A DNA stretch of 64,000 nt, taken from NCBI GenBank assembly GCA_025201345.1, contig JAIXMG010000003.1, positions 682,001 through 746,000 on the forward strand, in the 5' to 3' direction. The DNA comes from Thamnidium elegans (Eukaryota; Mucoromycota; Mucoromycetes; Mucorales; Mucoraceae). Under the pieces are notes generated by a model that saw only the letters and a program-made list of their open reading frames with translations, was not told the DNA's origin and searched no databases. This document shows, piece by piece, positions 11,543-22,429 of this stretch (the stretch's first letter is position 1; the number at the start of each line of letters is the position of its first letter). A program made the position numbers and the translations under genes.

Positions 11543-12852
11543 ATAAATATATATATATATTTTTTTTGCATAACTATATTTTTTAATAGACCGAACAAAC
11601 CATGTCAAGTAAAGTACAACAGTTAAACTCGATTACAGAAAATGAGATTAGACAAAGAGAGGAAACACAAATGTTTTCGTTTTTACAAGTACTGTATTTA
11701 ATGCGACTTGGTCAACTTGGACTTTACAACTGTATTGAGCAGGCACCTTCTTTACAGAGTGTAGGTAACTTGTGTGATCAAATAATCGGTGCAGCAGTTT
11801 ACTACGCAAAAGATCCATCATCTCAAGTGAAAGAACAAAAGAGGCATAAAATTAGAGATCTATTAAAAAAGTTGGAGCATGGTTCCAATGATTTAATTGA
11901 AGAATCTGATACGACCACATTTAAACAAATCAAGGAATTTTTACAACATATTTGGGATAACACAATTGAATGCACAGAACATGTAAATAATAATAATAAT
12001 CAAGTTTATTCTGTAATTCAGTTTGAAGGTATGGTACCTAAGCAGGATCTTGTAGATAACGCTCGTACACCAGAAGCTACAAATTCTGAAGAGCTTGCAT
12101 TGGAGCCCGTGATTGAATCTACAACAAATCCGACTGTTAATTCGGATCAATCAGATACAACTTCTACAGAAAACGCTGTAAATAGCGACAGTAAAACAAA
12201 CGTTTCAAAAGACACTTGTAATAACGAAGTAAACTCTACAAAAGGTACGACCTCGTGCGATAATGAAACAAATGCTACAAAGGACACGACTTCTTGGGAT
12301 ATCGAAACACCAGGTGATTCTCAACAAGTTACTTTTGATAGCTGGGAAAAAGAAAGTGAATCAAAGGATTTAACTCGACAAGAAGCAGATAACAATGGCT
12401 GGGATTCTATTGATAGTCAAATACAAGTTCAAAATTGGGATAGTGCAACAGGTAAATACATTTAAAAAAAATGTGTGTGTGTGTGTGTGTGTGTGTGTAT
12501 ACACACAGAAAAGAAAAAAAGTTGTTAATGTAAAAAAAAAAAAAAAAAAAAAATAGATCATGCTTGGGATTCAAAAAATGTGTTAGAGGAAAGTATATCT
12601 TCAGCTGCGGTAGAATCACATGCTACAAGAGTTTCCTCTGATAATGATAATTGGAGAAACAGAGATGATAATTCTGGTCGTGAAAGAGGTAGAGGTCGTG
12701 GTGGTCGTGGTCGTGGTGATCGTGGTGGTAGAGGTCGTGGACGTGGAAGAGGAAGAGGTATAAGAGGTGTAGGACGTGGTAGAGGTAGAGGACGTGAAAT
12801 CGATGAAGATTATAACAGAAACTACTCACCTCAAGTACAAACACAAGAATAA
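11198..12852 (+). CDS. Caprin-like RNA-binding protein with C-terminal RGG box
   Basis: Four exons (11198-11320, 11389-11490, 11590-12451, 12557-12852) give 460 aa. The first ~150 residues form a coiled-coil/helical region. It contains an LTxEExQLAITRACLERYQ segment and a later Q/E-rich helix that leads into a leucine-rich block, which resembles the HR1/dimerisation region of metazoan Caprin proteins. The middle is acidic and S/T/N-rich with repeated W-D/E motifs (WDSATG, WDSIDS). The C-terminus is a long RG/RGG tract (about residues 390-440) typical of RNA-binding and granule-forming proteins. Intron 2 has a ~46-T run and intron 3 a GT microsatellite. Caprin-1 acts with G3BP in stress granules; a similar role here is inference. 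The Caprin match is moderate, while the RGG box is plain. Confidence 0.7.
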
Positions 12853-12936
12853 TCTCTCTTTTTTTTCTCTTTTCTTTTTTTCAATACTGCTTTACTATAT
12901 ATTATAATCGTTTTTATGTCTTCCCCTTACTCTATT

Positions 12937-12967
<31 letters not shown>

Positions 12968-13062
12968 CTGGTTAACATTTTAAAAAAATCTATAACACAC
13001 AATAAAGCTATTTACTATTCAAAAGTTGAAAAAAAGAAACAAAAGTGTTTTTTTTATTATCA

Positions 13063-14442
13063 TTAAACCCACCATTGGGACCAAATATCTATATCTTGTT
13101 TAGAAGCAGAATTAAACTTGAATTGAATACGTTTTACTTCCGTATATCCTTCGTGTGCTGTAGGTTCTTGTAACTTTGATTTAAATGTACGGTAAGCAAT
13201 GATACTAAGTACATCTCTTTTTTCTGCGGATTTATATAACGCTCTGTAATAATTATTATGTTGAGCTAAATCTTCATTATCTCCAAAGTAAAAGCATCGT
13301 ACAGGTACATTGGCATCTTTGGCTAATTTGATATATAAATTGCGTGTGGAAGCTTCAGGATTTGTGTTATCGACAACAACCGATTTTCCTTCCGATAAAG
13401 CTTGTTTACATGCCTTGACACATTTATCTCGTGTTTTTAACGTATCTTGATTAACATAAACATATCCGTGAGGCACAACGTGTGTTTTTACAAAACTACT
13501 TTTACCACTAGCTGGGTAACCTACACAAATAATCAATTCGGGATCTTTTACGATAAGAGGAGTATCAGGTGTATAAAGAGGTACTATATCATATATACAT
13601 CAATAAAAAGTCCATTAGGATATATTATTTCTATTTACCATCAAGAGCCAAATGTTGCTTAGGATGAAATCCACCCCAACTAAATTCTGCTTTTGGTTCA
13701 TTTAAAAAGTACTCTTCAGGAGTAAAAAAATCGATTTGTATGTTGTCAGCAAACTTACGATCACAACAAGAATGATCTTTTTTATAGCTTGATTTCCAGT
13801 TGGCTTGTCTGCCTGCTGCATCACCAACATAAAAGCAAAGTGATTTATCGATAGGTTCTTGGTTGTTCTCTACAAACCAATCCCACATACCTGTCATTGG
13901 TTTACGGTACCTGTCTTTTTTTAAAGCGGCTAAAAAGATGACAGGTATTTCTACTTGGCCTAATATAGTCTCCATTTTATATTTAAAGCTATTGATTTTC
14001 TTATCAGAGTTTAATCCATTTTGATTTGAAAAGAGAACAATTTTAAATCTATTCATATACATCTTTTTCAGTAAGTACGCAGTAAAAAAAAAAGAAAAGA
14101 AAAAAGAATAGCCTTTTTTTTTTTTTTTTACCCTTCGTTATGTAAGGATTTCATCTTTTGAGGTACACTTGCATGCCACCACTTCCAGTCACTTTCATTT
14201 TTAGCATACGTGTTTCCACTCTTGGTAGTAATAAGTGTACCATCTAAATCAAACGCAGCTACTTTGTTTTTACAGACTTCCGACCCCTTTGTTTTAGCTA
14301 TCAAGACAGATTCAAGCGAATGAACCCATTTTATAGTTTTTTTCATGTTAAAAAAGGGGTGCGATGTACTAGGTTCTGGTTTGGTTGTAATGATTTTTTG
14401 TTTCTTGATAATGTCTTTATCTGTTGCTGAATCACGTTTCAT
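13063..14442 (-). CDS. pnk1: Polynucleotide kinase 3'-phosphatase (PNKP)
   Basis: Three exons (14442-14132, 14048-13639, 13583-13063) give 413 aa. The N-terminal HAD phosphatase domain carries the DxDGT nucleophile motif (Asp65, Asp67 in FDLDGTL), an FSNQNG motif and a DAAGR motif. The C-terminal kinase has the P-loop GYPASGKS (about residues 261-268) and a DNTNP motif. The enzyme restores 3'-OH and 5'-phosphate at damaged DNA breaks for ligation. As in fission yeast Pnk1, there is no FHA domain. The ORF methionine upstream of exon 2 lies in the intron: using the GAATAG acceptor restores a GFKIVLFSNQNG strand. It is followed head-to-tail by the MOZART1 gene upstream. Confidence 0.95.
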
Positions 14443-14539
14443 TAGAGAGAGAATTAGAGAGAGAAAAAAAGAAGAACTATTTTTTTTTTAAATTTTTTTA
14501 TTTATTGTTAAGCTGCGGGTATAGTTTTTTTTTTTTTTT

Positions 14540-14883
14540 TTAGTGAATATTTGATTCAGTTGCAGTAAGCTCCTGTTTACGTAAATCTTTAATAACACTC
14601 TAAAAATAAAAAAAAGATACAACTTAGTATTTGTTGCGTAGTTAAAAAAGAAAAGAAAAAGTATATACGACTTTACTGCAAGCGCTTCAGGATTAACTCC
14701 TCGTTCACATAAAGAGACACATAAACCAAGTGTTTCTCGATCTAAACCGGTGTTTAACAAGGTTGCCATTTCTAAAAGAACTTATTGTATGCGCGTAAGT
14801 ACCCGCTGCTGTTGTTGTACTCGAAAGTTTATCTACTTACGATCAATAGTCTCTTTTACTTCATTGTTTCTTGTTGATTCCAT
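14540..14883 (-). CDS. mzt1: MOZART1 (mitotic-spindle organising protein 1)
   Basis: Three tiny exons (14883-14841, 14771-14677, 14599-14540) give 65 aa, the usual MZT1 size. Joined, they give an [19 protein letters not shown] helix pair, then a [16 protein letters not shown] segment, which is the diagnostic MOZART1 core. MZT1 is a subunit of the gamma-tubulin complex. It binds the N-termini of GCP proteins and helps dock the complex on spindle pole bodies. The gene is easy to miss because each exon is below normal ORF thresholds and the longest open frame in the region runs into intron. Confidence 0.92.
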
Positions 14884-15522
14884 AACTATATATTTTTTTA
14901 AAAAAAGAAAAAAGGGATTTTTTTTTTTTTTTTTTTTTTGCATGTTAAAAAAGGAAAGTGGTGGATAATCATATATCCAGAAATAAAAATAGTGCTTATT
15001 CCGAGCGGTAATATTGTATCTTGATACACTTCCCCTTTTTTATTCATCTTTACCTAAAAATAAGTTCATGTATAAGTAAGTTAACTTTTTATATAATATG
15101 TGTACGTCTTTCAAACAAGAATTTTATGTCTTATATATATATATCCTCCTTCTTTTTTTAGAATGCTTTACTTTCTTATGATGTGATAAGTTTGTAGACA
15201 GCTATAAATACTTTTATTCAATAAAATTTAACATGGATGGTAGACCTTTGTCAAAATGATAGCAAAAGGACATGGAAGGCGATATAAATAGGACTGTTAT
15301 CTTTTAAAAACTCATCAGGCGGGATAAACATATGTACGATTGTGCCAGCATCACTGGCTAGAAAGAAATTGTTGCCTTTTAGCATGTTATCAATAATCCT
15401 TAAGCCCAAAAAAAAAAAATTTGTGTGTTCCTTAAAATTAAATAGTGTTTATTCCGACTCAAACAAGTAAAAGAAAATTGAGTTTTTTATTTGAAAATAA
15501 AAGTATTTGTTTAAATAATTAG
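14884..15522. other. Intergenic with one short minus-strand open stretch
   Basis: A minus-strand frame at 15385-15251 codes for 44 plausible residues from an ATG to a TGA (a hydrophobic FFLASDAGTIVHMFIPP stretch) and extends a little upstream of the ATG. It could be the last exon of a decayed gene or an unlinked small ORF. No family is recognised. The rest is AT-rich, including A and T runs near 14890-14940. Confidence 0.35.
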
Positions 15523-16191
15523 CTAAACTTGTATTTGTATAGCACTGCCTTGTTTTATTTGAAGAATAGAAAATTTCCACATGGTAATAGTATCTTGGTG
15601 ACCCCGAAAGCTTTGCTTAGCAAATTCAAGCCAAAATTTGCGGCAGAGTATTAAAGCAAAGAAGAAAGTAATAGCTGTAAAATTCTGCATATTACTTTTC
15701 ACAAACTCGAACGTATAATAGCGAAAACGCAAATAGTATATAATGTCCATGGAGTAAAAAATAAGGTTTGACATATTAAAATTGAAAAAAGCAGTGAGTA
15801 AAAGGGTGACAAGTAGTGATTGTCTATTGTTGATTTTGGTGGTAGGATAAGTATCATAAGGAGTTCCAAGAATACGCAAGATCACAAAGGGTATAGCTGT
15901 TATAAAAGCAAATGCTGCTATATATAATCCTGTGCAAGGAAGCATATAATAGGCTCTGATATACACTGGTGTTTTTAGTCCATAATAATACTGGTTTTTC
16001 TCCATAAACCATAATATACTTAAAGTATAAAACCAGGGTATAAATACCTTTGGAGAGCGGAAAGACGATGGCGTCTTCTGACTAGTGATATTATCCTTTA
16101 TGAAAGGAGATTTATTTCTCAGTTATTAAAAAAGTCGATAAATATATAAATTTACCTTCTCAGGAATGTCTATGGTCTCTTCTTGTTTCAT
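15523..16191 (-). CDS. Small multi-pass membrane protein of unknown function
   Basis: Two exons (16191-16156, 16095-15523) give 202 aa. The short first exon adds MKQEETIDIPEK and joins in phase to a segment that makes a first hydrophobic span (around VFIPWFYTLSILWF). Three more hydrophobic segments follow (near YIAAFAFITAIPFVIL, SLLVTLLLTAFF and FTAITFFFALIL), so about four membrane spans. I do not recognise the family. Composition and splicing look genuine rather than random. Expression or homology in related fungi is not visible from here. Confidence 0.6.
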
Positions 16192-16851
16192 ATATATATA
16201 TATATATATATATATGTAAAATGAAGGAATGTATAAAAAAGAAAAAGAGGAGCGTTTAATGTATTTAAAGTGTACGAACACAAGTTCTTTACACTTTATG
16301 TATCACAAAACAACAGTTTTATACTCTTGTAATACTTAATCGTTCGACCGCAGTAAAGCAATCAGGAAAATATATATAATCATCCAGTTAAAAAATAGCA
16401 TCATGGCTACTTGAGTAGCATTCATATTTATGCTCAACTTTATACGTTGGCTTTAATGGCAAGCTCAATTCATTCACATTCAGTGTTACTCGCTATTTTG
16501 AAATTGGATAACTATTTTTTTGTGCCTATTTTTTATTAAAATGTAATTGGTATAGTATGTCGATAAAACTAATAATTAAACCTGTGAATCGTGCCCTTGT
16601 CTTTTTTGGAGTATCGCAGCTGGGTGGTTCAATTTTTTTTTAATACATGTATTAAATATCGATTGACCAACAGTAAAGACATACGTAAATTAGGTATTAT
16701 ATTTTAAACAACATTACAATATATAAATATATCAACTACATAAGTTACTATAATTAAGTAAGTTATTTCTTTAACTTTAAATTTTATTATTATTTAAGCT
16801 TATGTCTAAAAGGTTTAATCTAGTGTGTATATAAATTATAAATAGGATATT
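16192..16851. other. Intergenic, no gene seen
   Basis: This stretch holds a TA microsatellite (about 16191-16215) directly upstream of the membrane-protein start, then AT-rich sequence and the 3' flank of the Old Yellow Enzyme gene. Confidence 0.6.
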
Positions 16852-17952
16852 TTAGTTCTTGGTAACATAGAAAGGGTAATCGGTGTATCCAGCAGAGCCA
16901 TTGGTATAGAAAGTGTTTCTATCATACTTGTTGAGTTCCCAACTGTTACGAAGACGTTCAGGAAGATCAGGGTTGGCAATGAACGCACGACCAAAGGCAA
17001 TCAAATTACCAGTCTTTTCAGCAAGAGCAATAGCTTCTTGAGTAGCATTGGAAAAACCACTAGCAGTAATAAAGGGACCCTTCCATATTTGTCGATAAGG
17101 AGCAAGAGTATCAATAGTATTTACGCTTTCACCCACATAATCACCACGAACCTCAACGAAATGAAGATAAGCTAATTGAGGATGGTTCTTTTGAAATTCA
17201 GAGGTTAAATAACTCCATGTTTCAACAACAGTATCATCTTGCATATCATGGACAGTTTCACCAGGTGAGAAACGAATAGCAGTTCTCTCAGCACCAATAG
17301 CTTCAACAACAGCATCGATAATCTCGCGAGCGAATCGAGTACGATTTTCAATAGATCCGCCATAAATATCTGTACGCTTGTTACTGCTAGTGTTGATAAA
17401 TTGATCGACGAGGTGACCATTAGCTCCATGGATTTCAATACCGTCAAAACCGGCCTCAATGGCATTCTTGGCAGCACGAGCATATTGCTTTACTATATCC
17501 TTGATCTCTTCGATTTCTAGTGCTCGAGGGATTTCATGATGATCGCCACTAACCCAGCTTGGAGCAGTGATAGCAATTGCAGAAGCAGAGACAACTTGTT
17601 CTTGGTTAGGGTTTAAGTTTTTAGAACCGACACGACCAATGTGCCAGAGTTGTAAGAAGATGGTTCCCTTCTTTTCGTGAACGGCAGAAGTAACCTTCTT
17701 CCATGCTTCGATTTGATCTTGAGTGTATATACCGGGTATATGAGGGATACCGCCAGCAAGACGATCAATAAAGGTAGCTTCGGTAATCAAAAGACCGCCC
17801 TCTGAAGCTCGTTGCTTGTAGTAATCAACATGTAAATCAGTAGGTACCGCTTCGGTAGTAGCTCTGAAACGGGTCAAAGGAGCAAGAACAACGCGGTGTT
17901 GAAGTGAGTTCTTACCAACTTTGATAGGAGAGAAAATAGCGCGAGTACTCAT
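16852..17952 (-). CDS. Old Yellow Enzyme family NAD(P)H:flavin oxidoreductase
   Basis: A single exon of 366 aa, full length for the family. It is an FMN-dependent TIM-barrel ene-reductase that reduces activated C=C bonds using NAD(P)H. Visible motifs: the APLTRFRA strand near the N-terminus, an FLQLWHIGR segment (about 99-107), the substrate-binding HGANGH motif with His175 and Asn178, the RTDxYGGSIENRTRF block (about 193-207), and the C-terminal IAFGRAFIANPDLPERL FMN-binding segment. Lack of introns sets it apart from most neighbours, though many fungal OYEs are intronless. The physiological substrate is unknown, as for most of the family. Confidence 0.96.
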   Translation of the reverse strand: MSTRAIFSPIKVGKNSLQHRVVLAPLTRFRATTEAVPTDLHVDYYKQRASEGGLLITEATFIDRLAGGIPHIPGIYTQDQIEAWKKVTSAVHEKKGTIFLQLWHIGRVGSKNLNPNQEQVVSASAIAITAPSWVSGDHHEIPRALEIEEIKDIVKQYARAAKNAIEAGFDGIEIHGANGHLVDQFINTSSNKRTDIYGGSIENRTRFAREIIDAVVEAIGAERTAIRFSPGETVHDMQDDTVVETWSYLTSEFQKNHPQLAYLHFVEVRGDYVGESVNTIDTLAPYRQIWKGPFITASGFSNATQEAIALAEKTGNLIAFGRAFIANPDLPERLRNSWELNKYDRNTFYTNGSAGYTDYPFYVTKN

Positions 17953-18513
17953 GTTTTAAGTAAGAAAAGAAATTATAATTAATTGAAAATAATAATTGTA
18001 AAAAAAAAAATGGTGTCTTTTATGTACCTCTTTTTTGCTTAATAATTCACGATTGTCATAGAAAAAGGCTGAATAATCTAAAGGGAGCTCACGCGGGAAA
18101 CACAAAATAAATAGCTAAAAATAGGAATATCCTTGACATTTGGGGGGGGGGGGTTTAGATCTTTGCTCGAGAATTGTATACGAGGTTCAACTTTTCTCTG
18201 CTTAACCTATGATAACGTTAAAAACTAAAAAAAAAAAAAAAAAAAAAGAAAAAAAAAGCATTATTCGTAATAATCTAAGCAAATTTTTCGTACAGAAGAA
18301 AAACTCAAAGTAGTTCATTACTGCATCAAATCTTTTCACCTATTAAATTTGTGTTGGTTTGCTAACGAAAAAAAAAAAAAGTCATGTGGTGAAATACAGG
18401 ATTTTACTTTAATTGGTACGGTTGAAATTTTTTTTGGTACGACTTGTAAATAAATTTGAGACGCTTATTTTGGACGAACTACGTAAAGTAAAAATGATAT
18501 GTAGGGATAGCAT
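17953..18513. other. Intergenic, no gene seen
   Basis: This is the OYE promoter side plus AT-rich sequence with A runs (near 18228-18247) and a G run near 18141. Two GGTACG(A/G) words occur near 18415 and 18437 close to the transposase relic; a clear terminal repeat was not established. Confidence 0.5.
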
Positions 18514-19150
18514 TTACCTTAAGCCTAATTCTTTGTCAATGCGCATATCCCAGAACGTCTCAGCGTGCTTAACCCAACCTTGACAATCCTGAACAGTAAC
18601 TGATTGACAAGCTGCGGGAAGGCGAGATGTCAGAGTATCTGCTTTATCAAGTGGGTTCCTCTTGATATTGCTCTTTATTTTTGACCAGCACTCTTCAATA
18701 GGATTCAAAAAAGGAGAGTAAGGGGGCATGAACAAAGATTTATTACCCCCTATTGTTGATAGCATTAACAACAAATGCAGAGTGGTGAATTATTCAATTA
18801 TCCATCACGATAAAGAATCCTTTTTCGTTGTGTTTATCAAGTGCGTCCATGAATTTCACAATATGATAAGCTGCGGCACCCTTTTTTAATGACTGTTTCT
18901 TTTGCTTTTCTTTTTTTAGTGGCAGGTTTCGAATACTCTTGTTCTAGCTTTTGTGCGTCCGCTTTCGTCAAAGGATCAACTTTTGAGAAATTGGCCGTTC
19001 CAAAACATGCTATGCATCCAACAATATTGATACTAGCACCTCTTTGTTTGTGAAGAGTGACATTTGCTGTTTTTCCTACTTTAGACCAAGCTCGACCTCT
19101 TATCATGTGCGTATTAAAGCCAGCTTCATCTAGTACAAAAACTTTTACTA
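18514..19150 (-). pseudogene. IS630/Tc1-mariner-type transposase relic (DDE_3)
   Basis: Minus-strand pieces align in order with a DDE transposase. The first acidic motif is in VFVLDEAGFNTHMI (about 19130), a strand-rich core follows, the second Asp is in GFFIVMDN (about 18805), and the Glu is in SPFLNPIEECWSKIK (about 18705). A frame change near 18890, an in-frame TGA right after MDN, and a second frame change in the G run near 18750 show it is inactive. The N-terminal DNA-binding half is missing. Other fungal copies could be used to date the loss; none is visible in this window. Confidence 0.75.
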
Positions 19151-19570
19151 TATTTATTCTAGACTACACGTATTAATAAATGTCTGATATATCTGTAGTT
19201 ATTGTAATCCTTTTTTTTTTTTTTTTTTTTTTTTGTAGTTACACTGCAATTGACAGTTAAATTTTCTTTTGTAATTTATTTGGCCATTATCTTGTTCTTT
19301 GAAAAACTAATATGAATGACACGACAATGTACCTAAACTTAATTGTTCTATTGTGTGGCTCTCTCCTTATCAACACAACGATACCGTTAATTATTATTAT
19401 CAATTAAATAAATTACGTTAAGAAAAGAAAAAAAAAAACTGTTTGGGTCGCTGGTATTTAATGATCAATGGACCAGAAGCTTTAGAAAGTAATTCTTTAC
19501 AGAAAAAGACGCATTTAATAAAACTAGACGTATAGTTTTCTTAAAAAAGAACACATTTTTATTATAAAAC
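19151..19570. other. Intergenic, no gene seen
   Basis: AT-rich sequence with a T run at about 19211-19234. It contains the flank of the transposase relic and the 3' flank of the GST pseudogene. Confidence 0.5.
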
Positions 19571-20224
19571 TTATTTGGAAAGAGTGGCAAAATGTTTCTT
19601 GATGTTAGGACGTTCTACAAAAGATTGAACGAACTTTGTAAGGTTAGGGTAATCAGCTAAACGGCTCAAAGCTATATCATCATCCAAAAGATGGCAAACC
19701 AAGAAGTCGGAATAAAAAATTCAAATTTTAACATTCGTATTTGTAATATACCTTTTCACCAAGAATATAAGGACCTTCTTGAGCAGAGAAATATCTTTCA
19801 AAAATATCCAAGGACCTGGGAGCTCCAGCCTTTATGTGATTCTTCTTATCCTCCTATAAAAACTGAGCCATATTAATAAACCCCACACTTTTGACGCTGT
19901 ATGGCGTAAACTTACGTCGGAGCCACGGAAAGCAAGCTTTGTGCTTTCAAATCAATCACCAGTGATGTCGACAACAGAATCCAAAAGTTTATTTTCTTCA
20001 TCATTAGCACCATGATACTTGTTAACCAACTTGACAGAGATATAACGCGTAATAGGAACAGTTCTACCGAACTTCTTACCACCGACTTCAACCTCTCGCT
20101 TTATTGATAAGTTAATAATATCAACCTCTCTGTCTATCTTGCCAGCCTCTCTGCCAACCTTGCCAACCTTGCTGTTCTTTAGCTTTGCCGTTACTTCGTG
20201 CTTTGATGCCTCGATGCCAACCAC
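19571..20224 (-). pseudogene. Glutathione S-transferase pseudogene
   Basis: Three minus-strand pieces join across GT-AG introns to give the middle and C-terminal parts of a soluble GST. The first has the end of the thioredoxin fold (VGGKKFGRTVPITRYIS) and the start of the helical domain. The second has IFERYFSAQEGPYILGEK. The last has SRLADYPNLTKFVQSF and ends KHFATLSK. In the first piece a TGA follows VVDITGD where a Trp is expected, consistent with a TGG-to-TGA change. The N-terminal glutathione-binding half is replaced by a low-complexity stretch (GKVGREAGKIDREV). Truncation plus nonsense means no functional GST is made. Confidence 0.75.
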
Positions 20225-20760
20225 TGATTTAGATGTTTAATTCTTTGTTCATATTTTAATGGTACGCTACTTTTTATTACTGTAATTATTTGCTGTTACA
20301 TTTTTTTTTTAGCTTTTCATTTTATATTACTGGCCATGTATAATAATTGTGCGATCAAATGCATATATGTATTTATATAATAAATTACCTTAGCTCTATT
20401 TGTAGCAAGTTTAATATCGATTATTTGAGTTCTATTTTAATGGCTATTAGATTACACAAATGCATTATAAATAAAGAACTTTGCTAATGTTTAAGACTTT
20501 TAGCAAACTTCGATTTAATAATATTCATCAGTTACTAGTGATACAGCGTAGAATGTAAAGATTTAAAGTTTTTTGGAGACTATTAAAAGTAGATAAAACA
20601 AATATTAACAAGTAGAGATTAGGTCAGCCCATTTGGGCGGATCATAAAAAATATTTTTTCACTGGACTAGAGCTTGGATAATAAAATTCTTACTTTCGTT
20701 AAAACGAGTACAAGCTGAGGATCACATAAAAAAGTTCGTTCCAAAACTGTTCTTACTGGA
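20225..20760. other. Intergenic, no gene seen
   Basis: Unique AT-rich sequence between the GST pseudogene and the palindrome. A GCGATCAAATGCAT word near 20361 resembles the left edge of the ~1 kb repeat copies at 3450 and 7371, but no further similarity was seen. Confidence 0.45.
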
Positions 20761-21080
20761 TATACACCTTTTGCCAAAATGATGTCGCAAAAAAAAAAGT
20801 TAAAGTGTCGCGCTCTTAAAGAAAAAAGATGTCGTACTGACAGTGCTCAATAAAACTTACGGTTAAACAGTAAGAATTATGGATGATCAAGCAAAATGTC
20901 TTTGTCTTCAATACAAATGTTATAAAGTCGATACAGAAAAAAGTAAACTTTTTTATGTTTCATTACTTGGTGAGATTTTATTAAATATATTTTTTTTAGC
21001 ACTACCTAACATTATGTTGTTCCATACACACAATCAGAACAAAGGGCTGTGTTACTTTTTAAAAAGATCTCATTCAAATT

Positions 21081-21737
21081 TTATATTTGTTCAAGTATTC
21101 TTAATCGCTTCTGTAAATCAGCAATCTCTTCTGACTTTCTTTTGATTGAATTTCTTATTTTCAGCTTCGTCACTTCAATATCGTCGCGCCAATCATCAAC
21201 CGTTGATCCAGTTGCATTAGCATTAATAGTGTTAGAGGCTGGTGTATTTAAATTACTATTGCTTGAGTCCGTGATAGATGCGGGGTCGCTATTGCTATTG
21301 CCAGTGTTATTAGGAGGGCAACGGCACAGAATTTTTTTCGAGGAAGTAATTCTTGGTTGCACCTGAAAGGAACTCTAATAAATGTGTTGATCATACGTGT
21401 TAATATATTTTCATTGATACGAGCTATAAAAAAACTTACATATATAACAGGCTGATTTTCTATTAGAGTTGGGTTGACTGTCACTCCTTCTAACCTCGGA
21501 CACACAACCTTTTTTTGAAGACAATATATATGGTAAAATGTAGAAGCATCGATCTCTGTTTCGAAATGAATGAGCGCAAAGCTACCAAAAATTATATGTT
21601 GGTAAAATTTTATGTGATTCACCTTGTTGCTTCTTACCTATCTGCTTCCTTTTTTACCACATGAATAGGTTTAACGATAGAACATTCAAGCATGTACCTT
21701 TTTAAAAGTTCATTGTTTGTTCCTATCAGATCACAAC
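21081..21737 (-). pseudogene. Left-arm copy of the RRM-like gene, without its start codon
   Basis: Mirror image of 21773-22429: exons at 21737-21638, 21581-21440 and 21362-21081 have the same sequence and splice sites as the right-arm copy. The arms stop matching at the central spacer, and there this copy lacks the in-frame ATG that the right copy has. The frame stays open into the spacer up to a TGA. It could start at an internal Met (in KRYM), be a 5'-truncated copy, or be transcribed only as antisense to its twin. Confidence 0.55.
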
Positions 21738-21765
21738 TTGTAGTAACAGAAAATGTCACGTTCAA

Positions 21766-22429
21766 ATGTCAGGTTGTGATCTGATAGGAACAAACAATGA
21801 ACTTTTAAAAAGGTACATGCTTGAATGTTCTATCGTTAAACCTATTCATGTGGTAAAAAAGGAAGCAGATAGGTAAGAAGCAACAAGGTGAATCACATAA
21901 AATTTTACCAACATATAATTTTTGGTAGCTTTGCGCTCATTCATTTCGAAACAGAGATCGATGCTTCTACATTTTACCATATATATTGTCTTCAAAAAAA
22001 GGTTGTGTGTCCGAGGTTAGAAGGAGTGACAGTCAACCCAACTCTAATAGAAAATCAGCCTGTTATATATGTAAGTTTTTTTATAGCTCGTATCAATGAA
22101 AATATATTAACACGTATGATCAACACATTTATTAGAGTTCCTTTCAGGTGCAACCAAGAATTACTTCCTCGAAAAAAATTCTGTGCCGTTGCCCTCCTAA
22201 TAACACTGGCAATAGCAATAGCGACCCCGCATCTATCACGGACTCAAGCAATAGTAATTTAAATACACCAGCCTCTAACACTATTAATGCTAATGCAACT
22301 GGATCAACGGTTGATGATTGGCGCGACGATATTGAAGTGACGAAGCTGAAAATAAGAAATTCAATCAAAAGAAAGTCAGAAGAGATTGCTGATTTACAGA
22401 AGCGATTAAGAATACTTGAACAAATATAA
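21766..22429 (+). CDS. Right-arm RRM-like protein with C-terminal coiled coil
   Basis: Three exons (21766-21872, 21929-22070, 22148-22429) with canonical GT-AG introns of 56 and 77 bp give 176 aa. The ATG lies in the central spacer of the palindrome. Residues ~1-80 look like an RNA-recognition-motif fold: a first strand/helix pair, then SFALIHFETEIDA, which resembles RNP1 plus the following helix. The middle is Asn/Ser/Thr-rich and low complexity. The last ~40 residues are a charged coiled coil ending RLRILEQI. No transposase or nuclease motif is present. RRM is a judgement from pattern only. Whether this is host cargo or an element-specific gene cannot be told. Confidence 0.5.

Noticed and set aside
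12370..12619. Minus-strand frames containing TH repeats and F runs
   Set aside because: Products of the GT microsatellite and A run in intron 3 of the Caprin-like gene.
12661..12800. Short-unit repeat array resembling a CRISPR
   Set aside because: It is the codon repeat of the RGG tract; no spacers, and the genome is eukaryotic.
20879..21145. 88-codon frame reading inward in the left arm, with an identical frame at 22365-22631 on the other strand
   Set aside because: It overlaps the 3' end of the RRM-like gene on the opposite strand, has a hydrophobic random-looking sequence and no motif. Its duplication only reflects the palindrome.
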